From positions 124,001 to 188,000 of the forward strand of contig JAQCCM010000002.1 in NCBI GenBank assembly GCA_027621175.1: DNA of 64,000 bases. Direction: 5' to 3'. Below are positions 36,059 to 44,335 of the stretch, piece by piece. Position numbers and translations under genes: made by a program. How positions within the stretch are numbered: the first letter of the stretch is position 1; each line of letters starts with the position of its first letter. This DNA is from Bacteroidota bacterium (lineage in GTDB: Bacteria > Bacteroidota > Bacteroidia > Flavobacteriales > Flavobacteriaceae). The notes under the pieces were generated by a model. That model was not told where the DNA came from. It did not search any database and was given only the letters and a program-made list of their open reading frames with translations.

Positions 36059-36898
36059 ATGAAAACGCTTTTTGATCAGGTGTCCCACCAATGTAGCAAA
36101 CTTGTTACAGAGTCATATAGCACATCATTTTCCCTGGCTACTCGTATGCTATCTAACGAAATACGGCAAGATATTTATAATATTTATGGATTTGTACGCT
36201 TTGCCGATGAAATCGTCGATACATTTCACCAATACGACAAACCTGTTTTGTTTGAGCGTTTTGAGCAAGATTTAGAACATGCGCTTCAAGATAAAATCAG
36301 TTTAAACCCTATCCTTAATAGCTTTCAAGAAACTGTGCATAAATACAATTTAGATCGTGAGCACATAAATGCTTTTATGCAGAGCATGAAATGGGATCTA
36401 TCTAAAAAAGTCTACAACTCTGAAAAAGATTACAAACAATACATTTACGGCTCTGCTGATGTGGTTGGCTTGATGTGTTTAAAGGTTTTTGTCAAAGGAG
36501 ATGAATTGCTCTTTGACACACTTAAAGAATCTGCCATGGCACTTGGGTCTGCCTTTCAAAAGGTTAATTTTTTACGTGACTTAAAGGACGATTTCGATCA
36601 CCTTGAGCGTACATATTTCCCAAATGTTGACATGAATTGTTTTGATGAAAATTCAAAGCAACTTATTATTGCAGAAATAGAAGCGGATTTCAAAAATGGC
36701 CTTTCTGGTATTTTTAGGCTCCCCGATGATGCAAAATTTGGCGTATATACCGCCTACAAATACTATATGCGTCTGCTTAAAAAACTTAAAAGAGTTCCTT
36801 CGACTCAAATAAAATCAAAGCGTATAAGAGTACCTAACTACCAAAAAGCAGATGTGCTTGCACGTTCGTTTATTCGTTATCAATTTAATGTCCTCTAA
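36059..36898 (+). CDS. crtB: phytoene synthase
   Basis: 279 residues, squalene/phytoene synthase family. Both aspartate-rich motifs are present: FVRFADEIVDTF near residue 50 and LRDLKDDFDHLERTYFP near 180. It joins two geranylgeranyl diphosphates to phytoene, the first carotenoid step. It lies between the B12-binding regulator and crtZ (9-base gap to crtZ). The usual neighbours crtI (phytoene desaturase) and crtY (lycopene cyclase) are not in this cluster. Squalene synthase is the alternative, but context favours CrtB. Confidence 0.92.
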   Translation: MKTLFDQVSHQCSKLVTESYSTSFSLATRMLSNEIRQDIYNIYGFVRFADEIVDTFHQYDKPVLFERFEQDLEHALQDKISLNPILNSFQETVHKYNLDREHINAFMQSMKWDLSKKVYNSEKDYKQYIYGSADVVGLMCLKVFVKGDELLFDTLKESAMALGSAFQKVNFLRDLKDDFDHLERTYFPNVDMNCFDENSKQLIIAEIEADFKNGLSGIFRLPDDAKFGVYTAYKYYMRLLKKLKRVPSTQIKSKRIRVPNYQKADVLARSFIRYQFNVL

Positions 36899-36907
36899 AA
36901 AACATAC

Positions 36908-37354
36908 ATGAGTATTGTTGCCCAAATTTTTGTGTTCTTCTCTACATTTTTTGCAATGGAATTTATGGCATGGTTTACACACAAGTACGTCATGCACGGT
37001 TTTCTTTGGTCATTACATAAAGACCACCACCATAAAAACCATGATTCTTGGTTTGAACGCAACGATTTATTTTTTATTTTCTATGCTGTAGTCAGTGCTG
37101 GATGTGTCATTCTTTGGGGCGAATATAACTTTGCACCAGGGCTTGCCATTGGAATTGGAATATTCGCATATGGTCTCGCCTATTTTTTTGTGCATGATAT
37201 TTTTATTCATCAACGATTTAAAATTTGGCGCAATGCGAACAACCGCTATGCGCGAGGCGTACGCCGTGCGCACAAAATCCATCACAAACATCTTGGTAAA
37301 GAAAAAGGCGAGTGCTTTGGTATGTTGTGGGTACCCGTAAAGTATTTTAAATAG
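36908..37354 (+). CDS. crtZ: beta-carotene hydroxylase, CrtZ type
   Basis: 148 residues, membrane protein of the fatty acid hydroxylase superfamily with four histidine clusters: HKYVMHG, HKDHHHKNH, HDIFIHQRF and RAHKIHHKHLGK. These bind the di-iron centre that hydroxylates beta-ionone rings, giving zeaxanthin. Co-transcribed with crtB. Its end overlaps the convergent ribH gene by 8 bases. Confidence 0.93.
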   Translation: MSIVAQIFVFFSTFFAMEFMAWFTHKYVMHGFLWSLHKDHHHKNHDSWFERNDLFFIFYAVVSAGCVILWGEYNFAPGLAIGIGIFAYGLAYFFVHDIFIHQRFKIWRNANNRYARGVRRAHKIHHKHLGKEKGECFGMLWVPVKYFK

Positions 37355-37814
37355 AAAGATGCGCCATTTCGATGGCAGCAGCAGCAGCCTCAGCGCCTTT
37401 GTTTCCTAATACACCTCCACTCCTAGCCTGAGCTTGTTCAATAGTATCGTCGGTTAAAACTCCAAAAATTACAGGCGAAATACCCAAAAGATTTAAGTCT
37501 TTTATTCCATTAGAAACGGCCTGACACATATAATCAAAATGCGCTGTTTCCCCTCTAATCACACTTCCCAGTGCAACAACAGCATCAAAACCTCCATGTA
37601 CCGCTTTTTTACACCCGTAAATCAACTCAAAACTTCCTGGAACGTCAATACGATGCACTTTGGTACATCCTTTTTGCGCTAACACATGAAGAGCACCTTG
37701 ATAGAGATTTTCAGTGATAGACGCATTCCAGCCTGAAACAACCACAGCAACACGAAGTTTTTTCGCACTCGGAAGGGATTCCAAATTTAATGTGCCATGC
37801 TGTGCAGTAGCCAT
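37347..37814 (-). CDS. ribH: 6,7-dimethyl-8-ribityllumazine synthase
   Basis: 155 residues, normal length. Motifs are VVVSGWNASITENLYQGAL near the N-terminus, VPGSFELIYG, ALGSVIRGETAHFDYM and the late GVLTDDTIEQAQAR. It is the second-last step of riboflavin synthesis; riboflavin gives FAD, the photolyase cofactor, though it is not in the photolyase operon. It lies 3 bases after the TPR gene. Confidence 0.96.
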   Translation of the reverse strand: MATAQHGTLNLESLPSAKKLRVAVVVSGWNASITENLYQGALHVLAQKGCTKVHRIDVPGSFELIYGCKKAVHGGFDAVVALGSVIRGETAHFDYMCQAVSNGIKDLNLLGISPVIFGVLTDDTIEQAQARSGGVLGNKGAEAAAAAIEMAHLSI

Positions 37815-37817
37815 ATA

Positions 37818-38570
37818 TTAATTTTTTGCTTGTGCTGACAGAACAGCTACCTTCGACGCCTCTGGTGCGGAAGCGTAATTTTCTTTGAGATTTTCTAAAA
37901 GATCTAGGGCTACACTATTTTTGTCAACTGCCAAAGCCACCTGTGCGCCTTTCAATAAAAAGCGGGGTGTGGTTAAATTATTTTCAGCAAAAGAAGCCGC
38001 TTTTTGATAGTAGCCTAGCGCGTCTTCTAGTTGATTTAGCTCTGTAAAAGCATCTCCAATACCACCCAACGCAAGTGCGCCAAGAAGAGGGTCGGCAGTA
38101 GAAAAATTGTCCAAATAAGCAATAGCTTGATCAAAATCGCCTTGCTGTAAAGAAATCATACCCGCATTGTATGTTGCCAATTGACCTGCATCTGAACGAC
38201 CATAATTTTCAATAATTTCAACAAAGCCAGGTGCCACTCCATCACCCTCAAGTGCAAGTACAAAAAGTGAATCTTGAACTGTAGGGTCTTGCATTCCTTG
38301 TTTGAAGTAAGACTGCGCCTGCGCCATTGCATTTGTAGATTCCTCATTAAGAGGTTTTAAAACAAAGCTCATGTACGCCAAATAAGCGAGTACAATAACC
38401 ACAATAGCGCCTATACCTGTTAGGATGTAATTTTGATATCGTGCAACCCATGCCTCTGCACGTCCTGCAGAAGTATCAAGAGTTGTGAACACTTCAGCTG
38501 TGACACTGTCTTGTTCTGGGGCTTGTTGTGCCGATTTGTTTTTACCTCCGCGTTTTTTGTACGTCGCCAT
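37818..38570 (-). CDS. membrane-anchored TPR protein, YfgM-like
   Basis: 250 residues: a basic N-terminus (KKRGGKNKSAQQ), one membrane helix (NYILTGIGAIVVIVLAYLAYMSFV, about 47-70), then TPR repeats (TYNAGMISLQQGDFDQAIAYLDNF, GDAFTELNQLEDALGYYQKAASFAE). The layout matches YfgM/tetratricopeptide proteins that hold the Sec/periplasmic chaperone system in other phyla. Precedes ribH by 3 bases. Confidence 0.85.
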   Translation of the reverse strand: MATYKKRGGKNKSAQQAPEQDSVTAEVFTTLDTSAGRAEAWVARYQNYILTGIGAIVVIVLAYLAYMSFVLKPLNEESTNAMAQAQSYFKQGMQDPTVQDSLFVLALEGDGVAPGFVEIIENYGRSDAGQLATYNAGMISLQQGDFDQAIAYLDNFSTADPLLGALALGGIGDAFTELNQLEDALGYYQKAASFAENNLTTPRFLLKGAQVALAVDKNSVALDLLENLKENYASAPEASKVAVLSAQAKN

Positions 38571-38589
38571 GTTTCAAAAGTTATGAAGG

Positions 38590-38597
38590 CAAAAATA
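38590..38597 (-). promoter_or_regulatory. -7 box for the TPR-ribH pair
   Basis: The minus strand reads TATTTTTG, 19 bases before the ATG at 38570. Confidence 0.5.
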
Positions 38598-38669
38598 AAA
38601 TTTTTATTCAATTCACCCTGCCACTAAATTGTTTATTTTGGTAGCTATATTCGCATCTTTCTTTTTGGC

Positions 38670-39758
38670 ATGAATAGTTTACGGCTAAACGCCCTCCATA
38701 TTACCCATTATAAAAACGTATCCGCTGCGGAATACCAGTTTGAAAAACCCATTCATTGCTTTGTTGGAAACAATGGAAAAGGTAAAACTAACACCTTAGA
38801 TGCCATTTATCATTTGGCTATGGGCAGGAGCTATTTTTCTTCCATAAATGCGCATACCATTAATCATGATGAAGATTTTATGCGCATTGAAGGACACTTT
38901 GTTCGTGAAAACAACAGCGAGCGCATTGAATGCCAGCTAAAGCGTGAAGCATCAAAAGTATTTATTCGGAATGGAAAAAAATACAACCGTCTTTCAGAGC
39001 ACATCGGCTTACTGCCAACAGTTATGATTTCACCCGCTGACGTGGATTTAATAAACGAAGGTAGCCAAACACGAAGAATTTTTATTGATAGACTCATTGG
39101 ACAAGCAGATAAAACATACTTGCAGCAGCTTATTCAATATCAAAAAATACTACAACAAAGAAACGCACTGTTAAAACAAATGGGGCGGTTTGCTCATGAT
39201 GCACAGGAAACGCTTAGCATTTATAACGATCAGTTGGTCCAGCTTGGCACACCTATCCACCATGCACGAATTGATTATTTAACCGCTTTCGAACCGCTTT
39301 TTCAAAAACGATACGCCACGATTAGTCGAGGAAATGAAAGCGCTACATTGGTTTATGAAAGCCAGTTAAAAGATGGTGATTTTAATGCACTGCTAAAAGC
39401 TGCTGCCACTAAAGATCAACAAGCGCAATTCTCTACCGTAGGTATTCATAAAGATGACTTAGCTTTTGAAATTGATGGCTATCCTATTAAAAGATTTGGT
39501 AGCCAAGGGCAACGAAAATCCTTTCTCATTGCACTTAAATTAGCTCAGTTTGATATGTTAAAAAAATCAACTGCCGTAACACCGCTGTTACTTTTAGACG
39601 ATATTTTTGACAAGCTTGACGAACAACGCGTTGCCGAAATCATTAACTTGGTTCACGAATCATCCTTTGGGCAATTGTTTATTACAGATACCCACCCGGA
39701 ACGAACTGCAAATGTCATCAAACAGACAAAACAACCCTTTGAACTTCATCAGTTATGA
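38670..39758 (+). CDS. recF: DNA replication and repair protein RecF
   Basis: 362 residues. Walker A is FVGNNGKGKTNTLDAI, the RecF signature LLLLDDIFDKLDEQR serves as Walker B with the conserved Asp, and FGSQGQRKSF is the ABC signature. It loads RecA at gaps. The lipoprotein gene and the DUF721 gene follow with 4-base ATGA overlaps. Confidence 0.96.
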   Translation: MNSLRLNALHITHYKNVSAAEYQFEKPIHCFVGNNGKGKTNTLDAIYHLAMGRSYFSSINAHTINHDEDFMRIEGHFVRENNSERIECQLKREASKVFIRNGKKYNRLSEHIGLLPTVMISPADVDLINEGSQTRRIFIDRLIGQADKTYLQQLIQYQKILQQRNALLKQMGRFAHDAQETLSIYNDQLVQLGTPIHHARIDYLTAFEPLFQKRYATISRGNESATLVYESQLKDGDFNALLKAAATKDQQAQFSTVGIHKDDLAFEIDGYPIKRFGSQGQRKSFLIALKLAQFDMLKKSTAVTPLLLLDDIFDKLDEQRVAEIINLVHESSFGQLFITDTHPERTANVIKQTKQPFELHQL

Positions 39759-40156
39759 AAATCTATTATTTTATTGTTTTTGCGTTGCTTTTGGGATGCG
39801 CACCCAAAGTGACCAAAGAAAGTTTGGATTTTCTCAACGGATATTGGGTTATTAATGAAGCAAAAGCACCAAACGGTGAAAGCAGACCTTATATAGGTGC
39901 GGTAGAAGTAGATTTTTTTGAATTAAATGAACAAAAGGGATCTAGGAAAAAATTAAAACCACTACCCAACAATCAATTCAACAAAACCAACGACAAAGTT
40001 AATTTCACCATTTCATTTGAAGAAAAAGTATGTATCATTACTTATTTTCGTAAAGAGCACAGTTGGCAAGAAGAAGTTGTACAGCTAAACGAAAACGAAC
40101 TACAACTGAAAGATGGTAGAGGTGTTGTTTTTCACTACAGAAGATTTGAGCCATGA
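39755..40156 (+). CDS. small lipoprotein, unknown function
   Basis: 133 residues with a lipoprotein signal (YFIVFALLLGCAPK). The rest is a small beta-rich domain (LNGYWVINEAKAPNGE... ITYFRKEHSWQEEVVQL) of a size and pattern like lipocalin or DUF4488-like folds; the family is not certain. It is coupled by 4-base overlaps to recF and the DUF721 gene, an odd place for a lipoprotein. Confidence 0.8.
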   Translation: MKIYYFIVFALLLGCAPKVTKESLDFLNGYWVINEAKAPNGESRPYIGAVEVDFFELNEQKGSRKKLKPLPNNQFNKTNDKVNFTISFEEKVCIITYFRKEHSWQEEVVQLNENELQLKDGRGVVFHYRRFEP

Positions 40157-40449
40157 ACACTAGAAAAGACGAACCGCAAGGAATTGGAGAAGTGTTACAA
40201 CAGTTTACCAAAGCGAATAAACTAGAATCGGGCTTAGATAACGCAAAACTTGAAACCCTTTGGGCAGAGCTTTTAGGTTCTGGTGTACAAGCTTACACCG
40301 AATCGATACGCCTATCTGGCGATATACTCTATGTGGGACTTACCTCATCGGTTCTTCGGGAAGAACTCAGTTATGGCAAAGACAATATTATTGCCATGCT
40401 AAACGAAGGACTTCAAAAAAATTGCATTAAAAAACTGGTATTGCGCTAA
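40153..40449 (+). CDS. DUF721 (DciA-like) protein
   Basis: 98 residues. DUF721 features include [29 protein letters not shown] near the N-terminus and the basic, beta-rich rest ([36 protein letters not shown]). DUF721 domains form the core of DciA, the DnaB loader of bacteria that lack DnaC. Its place behind recF fits a replication role. Its stop overlaps the ndk stop (CTAA). Confidence 0.85.
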   Translation: MNTRKDEPQGIGEVLQQFTKANKLESGLDNAKLETLWAELLGSGVQAYTESIRLSGDILYVGLTSSVLREELSYGKDNIIAMLNEGLQKNCIKKLVLR

Positions 40450-40865
40450 AACTGCTCTCTCCCCGAAAAGTGAAAGGCGATTTCAATAGCTGCATTTTCG
40501 TCGCTATCTGAGCCATGCACAGCATTCTCTCCCATAGAAGTAGCATAAAGCTTACGAATCGTACCCTCTGCAGCTTCTGCAGGATTTGTAGCTCCTATCA
40601 GTGTACGAAAATCGTTTACTGCATTTTCTTTTTCAAGAACGGCAGCAACAATGGGCCCACTTGTCATAAAAGAAACAAGCTCTCCAAAAAACGGTCTTTC
40701 ATTGTGAACTGCATAGAAAGCTTCTGCATCAGCTATTGTTAATTGTGTCATTTTCAGGGCAGAAATACGAAAGCCAGCAGCTGTTATTTTGTTTAAAATT
40801 GCACCGATGTGGCCGTTAGCAACCCCATCTGGTTTGATCATCGTAAACGTCTGGTTTGTTTTCAT
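40446..40865 (-). CDS. ndk: nucleoside diphosphate kinase
   Basis: 139 residues from the ATG at 40865 ([14 protein letters not shown]); the track start adds six residues. The active-site [13 protein letters not shown] (catalytic His) and the N-terminal [11 protein letters not shown] are intact. It makes NTPs and dNTPs from diphosphates. Confidence 0.95.
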   Translation of the reverse strand: MKTNQTFTMIKPDGVANGHIGAILNKITAAGFRISALKMTQLTIADAEAFYAVHNERPFFGELVSFMTSGPIVAAVLEKENAVNDFRTLIGATNPAEAAEGTIRKLYATSMGENAVHGSDSDENAAIEIAFHFSGREQF

Positions 40866-40880
40866 AAGCATAATTTTGTG

Positions 40881-40888
40881 CAAACCTA
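40881..40888 (-). promoter_or_regulatory. -7 box for ndk
   Basis: The minus strand reads TAGGTTTG, a TAnnTTTG match, 15 bases before the ndk ATG. Confidence 0.45.
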
Positions 40889-40929
40889 ATGAAATTACAG
40901 CAACGCACGTTTAAGTATTTACTTATTTG

Positions 40930-40937
40930 TAATTTTG
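40930..40937 (+). promoter_or_regulatory. -7 box for the DUF2520-KdsC-Maf operon
   Basis: TAATTTTG ends 4 bases before the ATG at 40942, so the transcript is nearly leaderless. Confidence 0.55.
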
Positions 40938-40941
40938 ACCC

Positions 40942-41694
40942 ATGATGCGAATAGCACTTATCGGCACGGGAAACCTTGCTATTCATTTGGTTCATGCTCT
41001 AACTAAGTGCAGCACTACTGAACTCGTGCAATGGGTTGGCAGAAAAAGCACACCTCCAAAACCAAGTTTAAACATACCCTATTACACAGAATACCAACAA
41101 CATATAGAAGCCGATTTGTGCCTTATTGCAATCTCCGATGATGCGATTTCAACTGTGGCACAACAACTCAAAAACATTGATGTGCTTGTAGCGCATACCG
41201 CTGGTGCGGTGTCTGTAGATGAATTAAATCCTATAAAACGTAAAGGCGTTTTTTATCCATTGCAAAGCTTTAAAGAGTCCATTACTGTGAATTGGAGTAC
41301 TATTCCCATTTGCATTGAAACAACGAACATAGAAGATATAGAAATCCTCGAAAAACTGGCATCTCAACTAAGCGAAAGCGTATATCAAATCAATGAAAAC
41401 CAACGATTACAACTGCATACAGCTGCGGTATTTGCCAATAATTTCTGTAATCACCTGATAAGGGTAAGTCAAAACATTACAGCAAAAGCCGCACTCCCTT
41501 TTTCTATACTGCAGCCACTCATACGAGAAACCTTTGAACGAAGCTTTTCAAATCTAGCAACAACCTTACAAACTGGTCCAGCCAAACGAAATGATGCCAT
41601 TACGCAACAAAAACATCTTTCTATTTTGCAAAAAGAAGACGCTGAACTCTATCGTATTTTAAGTCAATCTATTTTTAACACACATAACACATGA
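40942..41694 (+). CDS. Rossmann-like and DUF2520 domain protein
   Basis: 250 residues. N-terminal Rossmann-like NAD(P)-binding fold (MRIALIGTGNLAIHLVHAL) and a C-terminal helical domain with the LQLHTAAVFANNFCNHLI segment typical of DUF2520. Relatives resemble ketopantoate reductases, but the reaction is unknown. It overlaps the KdsC-like gene by 4 bases. Confidence 0.9.
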   Translation: MMRIALIGTGNLAIHLVHALTKCSTTELVQWVGRKSTPPKPSLNIPYYTEYQQHIEADLCLIAISDDAISTVAQQLKNIDVLVAHTAGAVSVDELNPIKRKGVFYPLQSFKESITVNWSTIPICIETTNIEDIEILEKLASQLSESVYQINENQRLQLHTAAVFANNFCNHLIRVSQNITAKAALPFSILQPLIRETFERSFSNLATTLQTGPAKRNDAITQQKHLSILQKEDAELYRILSQSIFNTHNT

Positions 41695-42218
41695 GCTATA
41701 AAAAAGAATTTCGTCACATTACCACTTTTGTTTTCGATGTTGATGGCGTATTTACCGACGGCGGAATAACGATTCTACCTGATGGAGAAATGTTACGTAC
41801 TATGAACACCAAAGACGGATATGCCGTAAAAGCAGCACTACACGCAGGCTTTCGTGTTGCTATAATTTCTGGTGGTACTAACGAAGCTGTTCGACTTCGA
41901 CTGCAACAGCTTGGCGTAGGTGATGTGTATTTGGGAGCACATCAAAAAGGCCCTGTATTGACAGAATATGCCGAGAAGCACAACATCTCATATGATGAAA
42001 TACTTTTTATGGGCGATGATATTCCTGATATTGCTGCGATGAATTTGGCGCGCATGGGATGTTGTCCAAACGATGCCGTCCCAGAAGTTTTGGATGCAGC
42101 AGATTATGTTTCACACAAAAATGGCGGCAAAGGCTGTGTGCGCGATGTCATCGAACAAGTGTTAAAAGTACAAGGGAAATGGGGAACACTTACAAACGCA
42201 CGCAACGATAGCAAATGA
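41691..42218 (+). CDS. KdsC-like HAD phosphatase (KDO-8-phosphate phosphatase type)
   Basis: 175 residues, cap-less HAD fold: motif I FDVDGVFTDGG, motif II IISGG, the Lys after LGAHQKGP, and motif IV FMGDDIPDIAAM. The size and the cap-less layout match KdsC, which removes the phosphate from KDO-8-phosphate in lipopolysaccharide core synthesis. Coupled on both sides by ATGA overlaps to the DUF2520 and Maf genes. Confidence 0.9.
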   Translation: MSYKKEFRHITTFVFDVDGVFTDGGITILPDGEMLRTMNTKDGYAVKAALHAGFRVAIISGGTNEAVRLRLQQLGVGDVYLGAHQKGPVLTEYAEKHNISYDEILFMGDDIPDIAAMNLARMGCCPNDAVPEVLDAADYVSHKNGGKGCVRDVIEQVLKVQGKWGTLTNARNDSK

Positions 42219-42787
42219 CCCAAAAACTGTATTTAGGTTCTGGATCGCCAAGGCGTGTGGAATTACTCAGACAGATGAATATTCCATTTGAACAACGTGT
42301 ACTTGATGTTGATGAAGTGTATTCTCAAGATTTGAAAGGAGCAGCCATCACTGATTTTTTGGCAAAACTGAAAGGTGAAGCGCAACAAAAAATATTATTG
42401 CCTAACGAATTTGTGCTAACAGCTGACACCATTGTTTGGCACAACGGCATGGCACTTGGAAAACCAAAAAACGAACATGATGCCATGCAAATGCTCTCAT
42501 CACTTTCGGGGAGAACGCATGAAGTTATCAGCTCGGTATGTTTGAGTGGTATAGATAGCCAAAAATGCACCAACGACACTACAAAAGTAAGCATGCGCAA
42601 ACTCACTACAGAAGAAATTGAACATTACGTGCACACCTATAAACCACTTGATAAAGCTGGCGCTTACGGCATTCAAGAGTGGATTGGACTTGTTGGTGTT
42701 GCAAAAATTGAAGGATCTTACACCAACGTTGTAGGCTTACCCACACACAAAACCTTTGAATTGCTTTCTACCACCCAAATAATATAA
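42215..42787 (+). CDS. maf: Maf family nucleotide pyrophosphatase
   Basis: 190 residues. Maf motifs are LGSGSPRRVELLRQM, LTADTIVWHNGMALGKP and the late DKAGAYGIQEWIGLVGVAKIEGSYTNVVGLP. Maf proteins hydrolyse non-canonical nucleoside triphosphates and slow septation. End of the DUF2520-KdsC-Maf operon. Confidence 0.95.
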   Translation: MTQKLYLGSGSPRRVELLRQMNIPFEQRVLDVDEVYSQDLKGAAITDFLAKLKGEAQQKILLPNEFVLTADTIVWHNGMALGKPKNEHDAMQMLSSLSGRTHEVISSVCLSGIDSQKCTNDTTKVSMRKLTTEEIEHYVHTYKPLDKAGAYGIQEWIGLVGVAKIEGSYTNVVGLPTHKTFELLSTTQII

Positions 42788-42810
42788 CATTAAGCTAAAC
42801 TGTAATGCGC

Positions 42811-42818
42811 TAATTTTG
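42811..42818 (+). promoter_or_regulatory. -7 box for the aquaporin gene
   Basis: TAATTTTG ends 4 bases before the ATG at 42823. Confidence 0.55.
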
Positions 42819-42822
42819 TGAA

Positions 42823-43482
42823 ATGCAAAAATTCACAGCTCTTTATGCTGAATTTATTGGAACGTTTGCCATGGTATTTTGTGGTACTGCCGCCATGACG
42901 GTAAACGAAACCACAGGAGCTGTTGCTCACGAGGGCGTTGCTATCACTTGGGGGCTTATTGTTATGGTTATGATTTATGCGTTTAGCGAGCAGTCTGGTG
43001 CGCACTTCAACCCTGCGGTTACTGTTTCTTTTGCTCTTGCAAAACGCTTTGAATGGAAAAAAGTACCTAGTTATATCATCACCCAGGCATTGGGTGCGAT
43101 TGCAGCAAGTATTGCAGTAAAAGCGCTACTTCCTGAAAGTGAACTAATAGGTGCTACCATACCCTCTATTCCACATGTGAGTGCCTTTTGGTTAGAACTA
43201 CTGTTGTCTTTTTTCTTAATGCTCGTGATTTTACACATCAGCACCGGGAGCAAAGAAATTGGACCTGTCGCTGGAGTTGCAGTGGGTAGTGTCATTTTAT
43301 TAGAAGCCATGTTTGCTGGGCCGCTAACCAACGCCTCCATGAACCCTGTGAGGTCATTAGGCCCTGCGCTTATTGGAAACCATTGGGAACCCATGTGGCT
43401 ATACCTTACAGCTCCTTTTGTAGGAATGGCACTTGCCGTTGCAGTATTTAAGGTTTTTGTACCTTCACAAAATGGACATTAA
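42823..43482 (+). CDS. aquaporin family (MIP) protein
   Basis: 219 residues with six membrane helices. The first NPA box is intact (SGAHFNPAVTVSFALAKR); the second is NPV (SMNPVRSLGPAL) instead of NPA, with the selectivity Arg next to it kept. Water or small-solute channel. The SdpI gene starts 11 bases before its stop. Confidence 0.9.
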   Translation: MQKFTALYAEFIGTFAMVFCGTAAMTVNETTGAVAHEGVAITWGLIVMVMIYAFSEQSGAHFNPAVTVSFALAKRFEWKKVPSYIITQALGAIAASIAVKALLPESELIGATIPSIPHVSAFWLELLLSFFLMLVILHISTGSKEIGPVAGVAVGSVILLEAMFAGPLTNASMNPVRSLGPALIGNHWEPMWLYLTAPFVGMALAVAVFKVFVPSQNGH

Positions 43483-43813
43483 TCCCGCCACCCTTGTTTG
43501 TTTTCTTTGTGGTGTTATATATATCATCACAGCTTGGTTAATGCAGCGGTTTCCACCGAAAAAAATCAATGATTTTTACGGATACAGAACGAGTCTTTCT
43601 AAAAAAAGTCAAAAGCATTGGGATTATGCGCAAGTTGAATCAGCCAAATACATGAAACAGGTGGGGTATTACAGTTTGTTGTCCTGCGCACCATTTATCT
43701 TAATATCTCCTGAAAATTGGCATGTATGGGCGGCTATAATCATTGTTACCCTATTGCCTTTTGTTGCCCTTATCCAAACCGAAAAAGCATTAAAAAAAAG
43801 GTTTAAAGACTAA
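43472..43813 (+). CDS. SdpI family membrane protein
   Basis: 113 residues from the ATG at 43472. The SdpI-like signature NDFYGYRTSLSKKSQKHWDYAQ lies between membrane helices (FLCGVIYIITAWLM; YSLLSCAPFILI; AAIIIVTLLPFVALI). In Bacillus SdpI gives immunity to a killing toxin; here no toxin gene is adjacent, and the function is unknown. It overlaps the aquaporin gene by 11 bases and is co-transcribed with it. Confidence 0.85.
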   Translation: MDINPATLVCFLCGVIYIITAWLMQRFPPKKINDFYGYRTSLSKKSQKHWDYAQVESAKYMKQVGYYSLLSCAPFILISPENWHVWAAIIIVTLLPFVALIQTEKALKKRFKD

Positions 43814-43814
43814 A

Positions 43815-43862
43815 TTTTGTTTAACTTTTGTGCTACAAGCTTAAACAAAAAAGGTATATTTG
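43815..43862 (+). promoter_or_regulatory. operator-like dyad and promoter of the photolyase operon
   Basis: TTTTGTTTAA (43815-43824) and TTAAACAAAA (43841-43850) form a perfect inverted repeat with a 16-base spacer. The central TTTGTTTAA/TTAAACAAA arms and the spacing are identical to the dyad over the LitR/CarH gene promoter (35039-35072). The -7 box TATATTTG lies right after it at 43855-43862, so bound regulator would cover the -33 region. Confidence 0.78.
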
Positions 43863-43876
43863 CGTAAAACAACGCT

Positions 43877-44335
43877 ATGTACCAATACACCTCCAGACAA
43901 GAATTGTCCACCACCATGACACAAGCGTGGACGTTTCTATCTGACCCTAAAAACTTAAAACGCATTACCCCAGATTATATGGGGTTTGACATTATTTCTG
44001 GCGCAGAACGCAAGATGTTCCCGGGTCAAATTATCCAATATCGTCTTACGCCACTTTTGGGAATTCCTTTTAGGTGGGTAACTGAAATAACACATGTAGA
44101 AGAGGGTGCGTATTTTGTAGATGAGCAACGATTTGGTCCATATACTTTTTGGCATCATAAGCATTTTATTAAAAAAACGGAAAGCGGTGTTGTGATGGAA
44201 GATATCGTAGATTATAAGCTACCCCTTGGTCCATTGGGTTGGTTGGCGCATGTGCTTTTTGTGCGCGCAAAGGTCAAGCATATTTTTGATTACAGAGAAA
44301 AAGCACTTAACGAAATTTTTAATTCAACATCATGA
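43877..44335 (+). CDS. SRPBCC family protein
   Basis: 152 residues of a START-like helix-grip fold (MYQYTSRQELSTTMTQAWTFLSDPKNLKRITPDYMGF... VMEDIVDYKLPLGPLGWLAHVLFV). This CoxG-like/ligand-binding group is seen in photolyase gene clusters of other bacteria. First gene of the operon behind the dyad promoter, with a 4-base overlap to the SDR gene. Ligand unknown. Confidence 0.88.
   Translation: MYQYTSRQELSTTMTQAWTFLSDPKNLKRITPDYMGFDIISGAERKMFPGQIIQYRLTPLLGIPFRWVTEITHVEEGAYFVDEQRFGPYTFWHHKHFIKKTESGVVMEDIVDYKLPLGPLGWLAHVLFVRAKVKHIFDYREKALNEIFNSTS

Noticed and set aside
43433-43471. N-terminal extension of the SdpI gene
   Set aside because: It lies in the aquaporin coding region; the ATG at 43472 fits the family.
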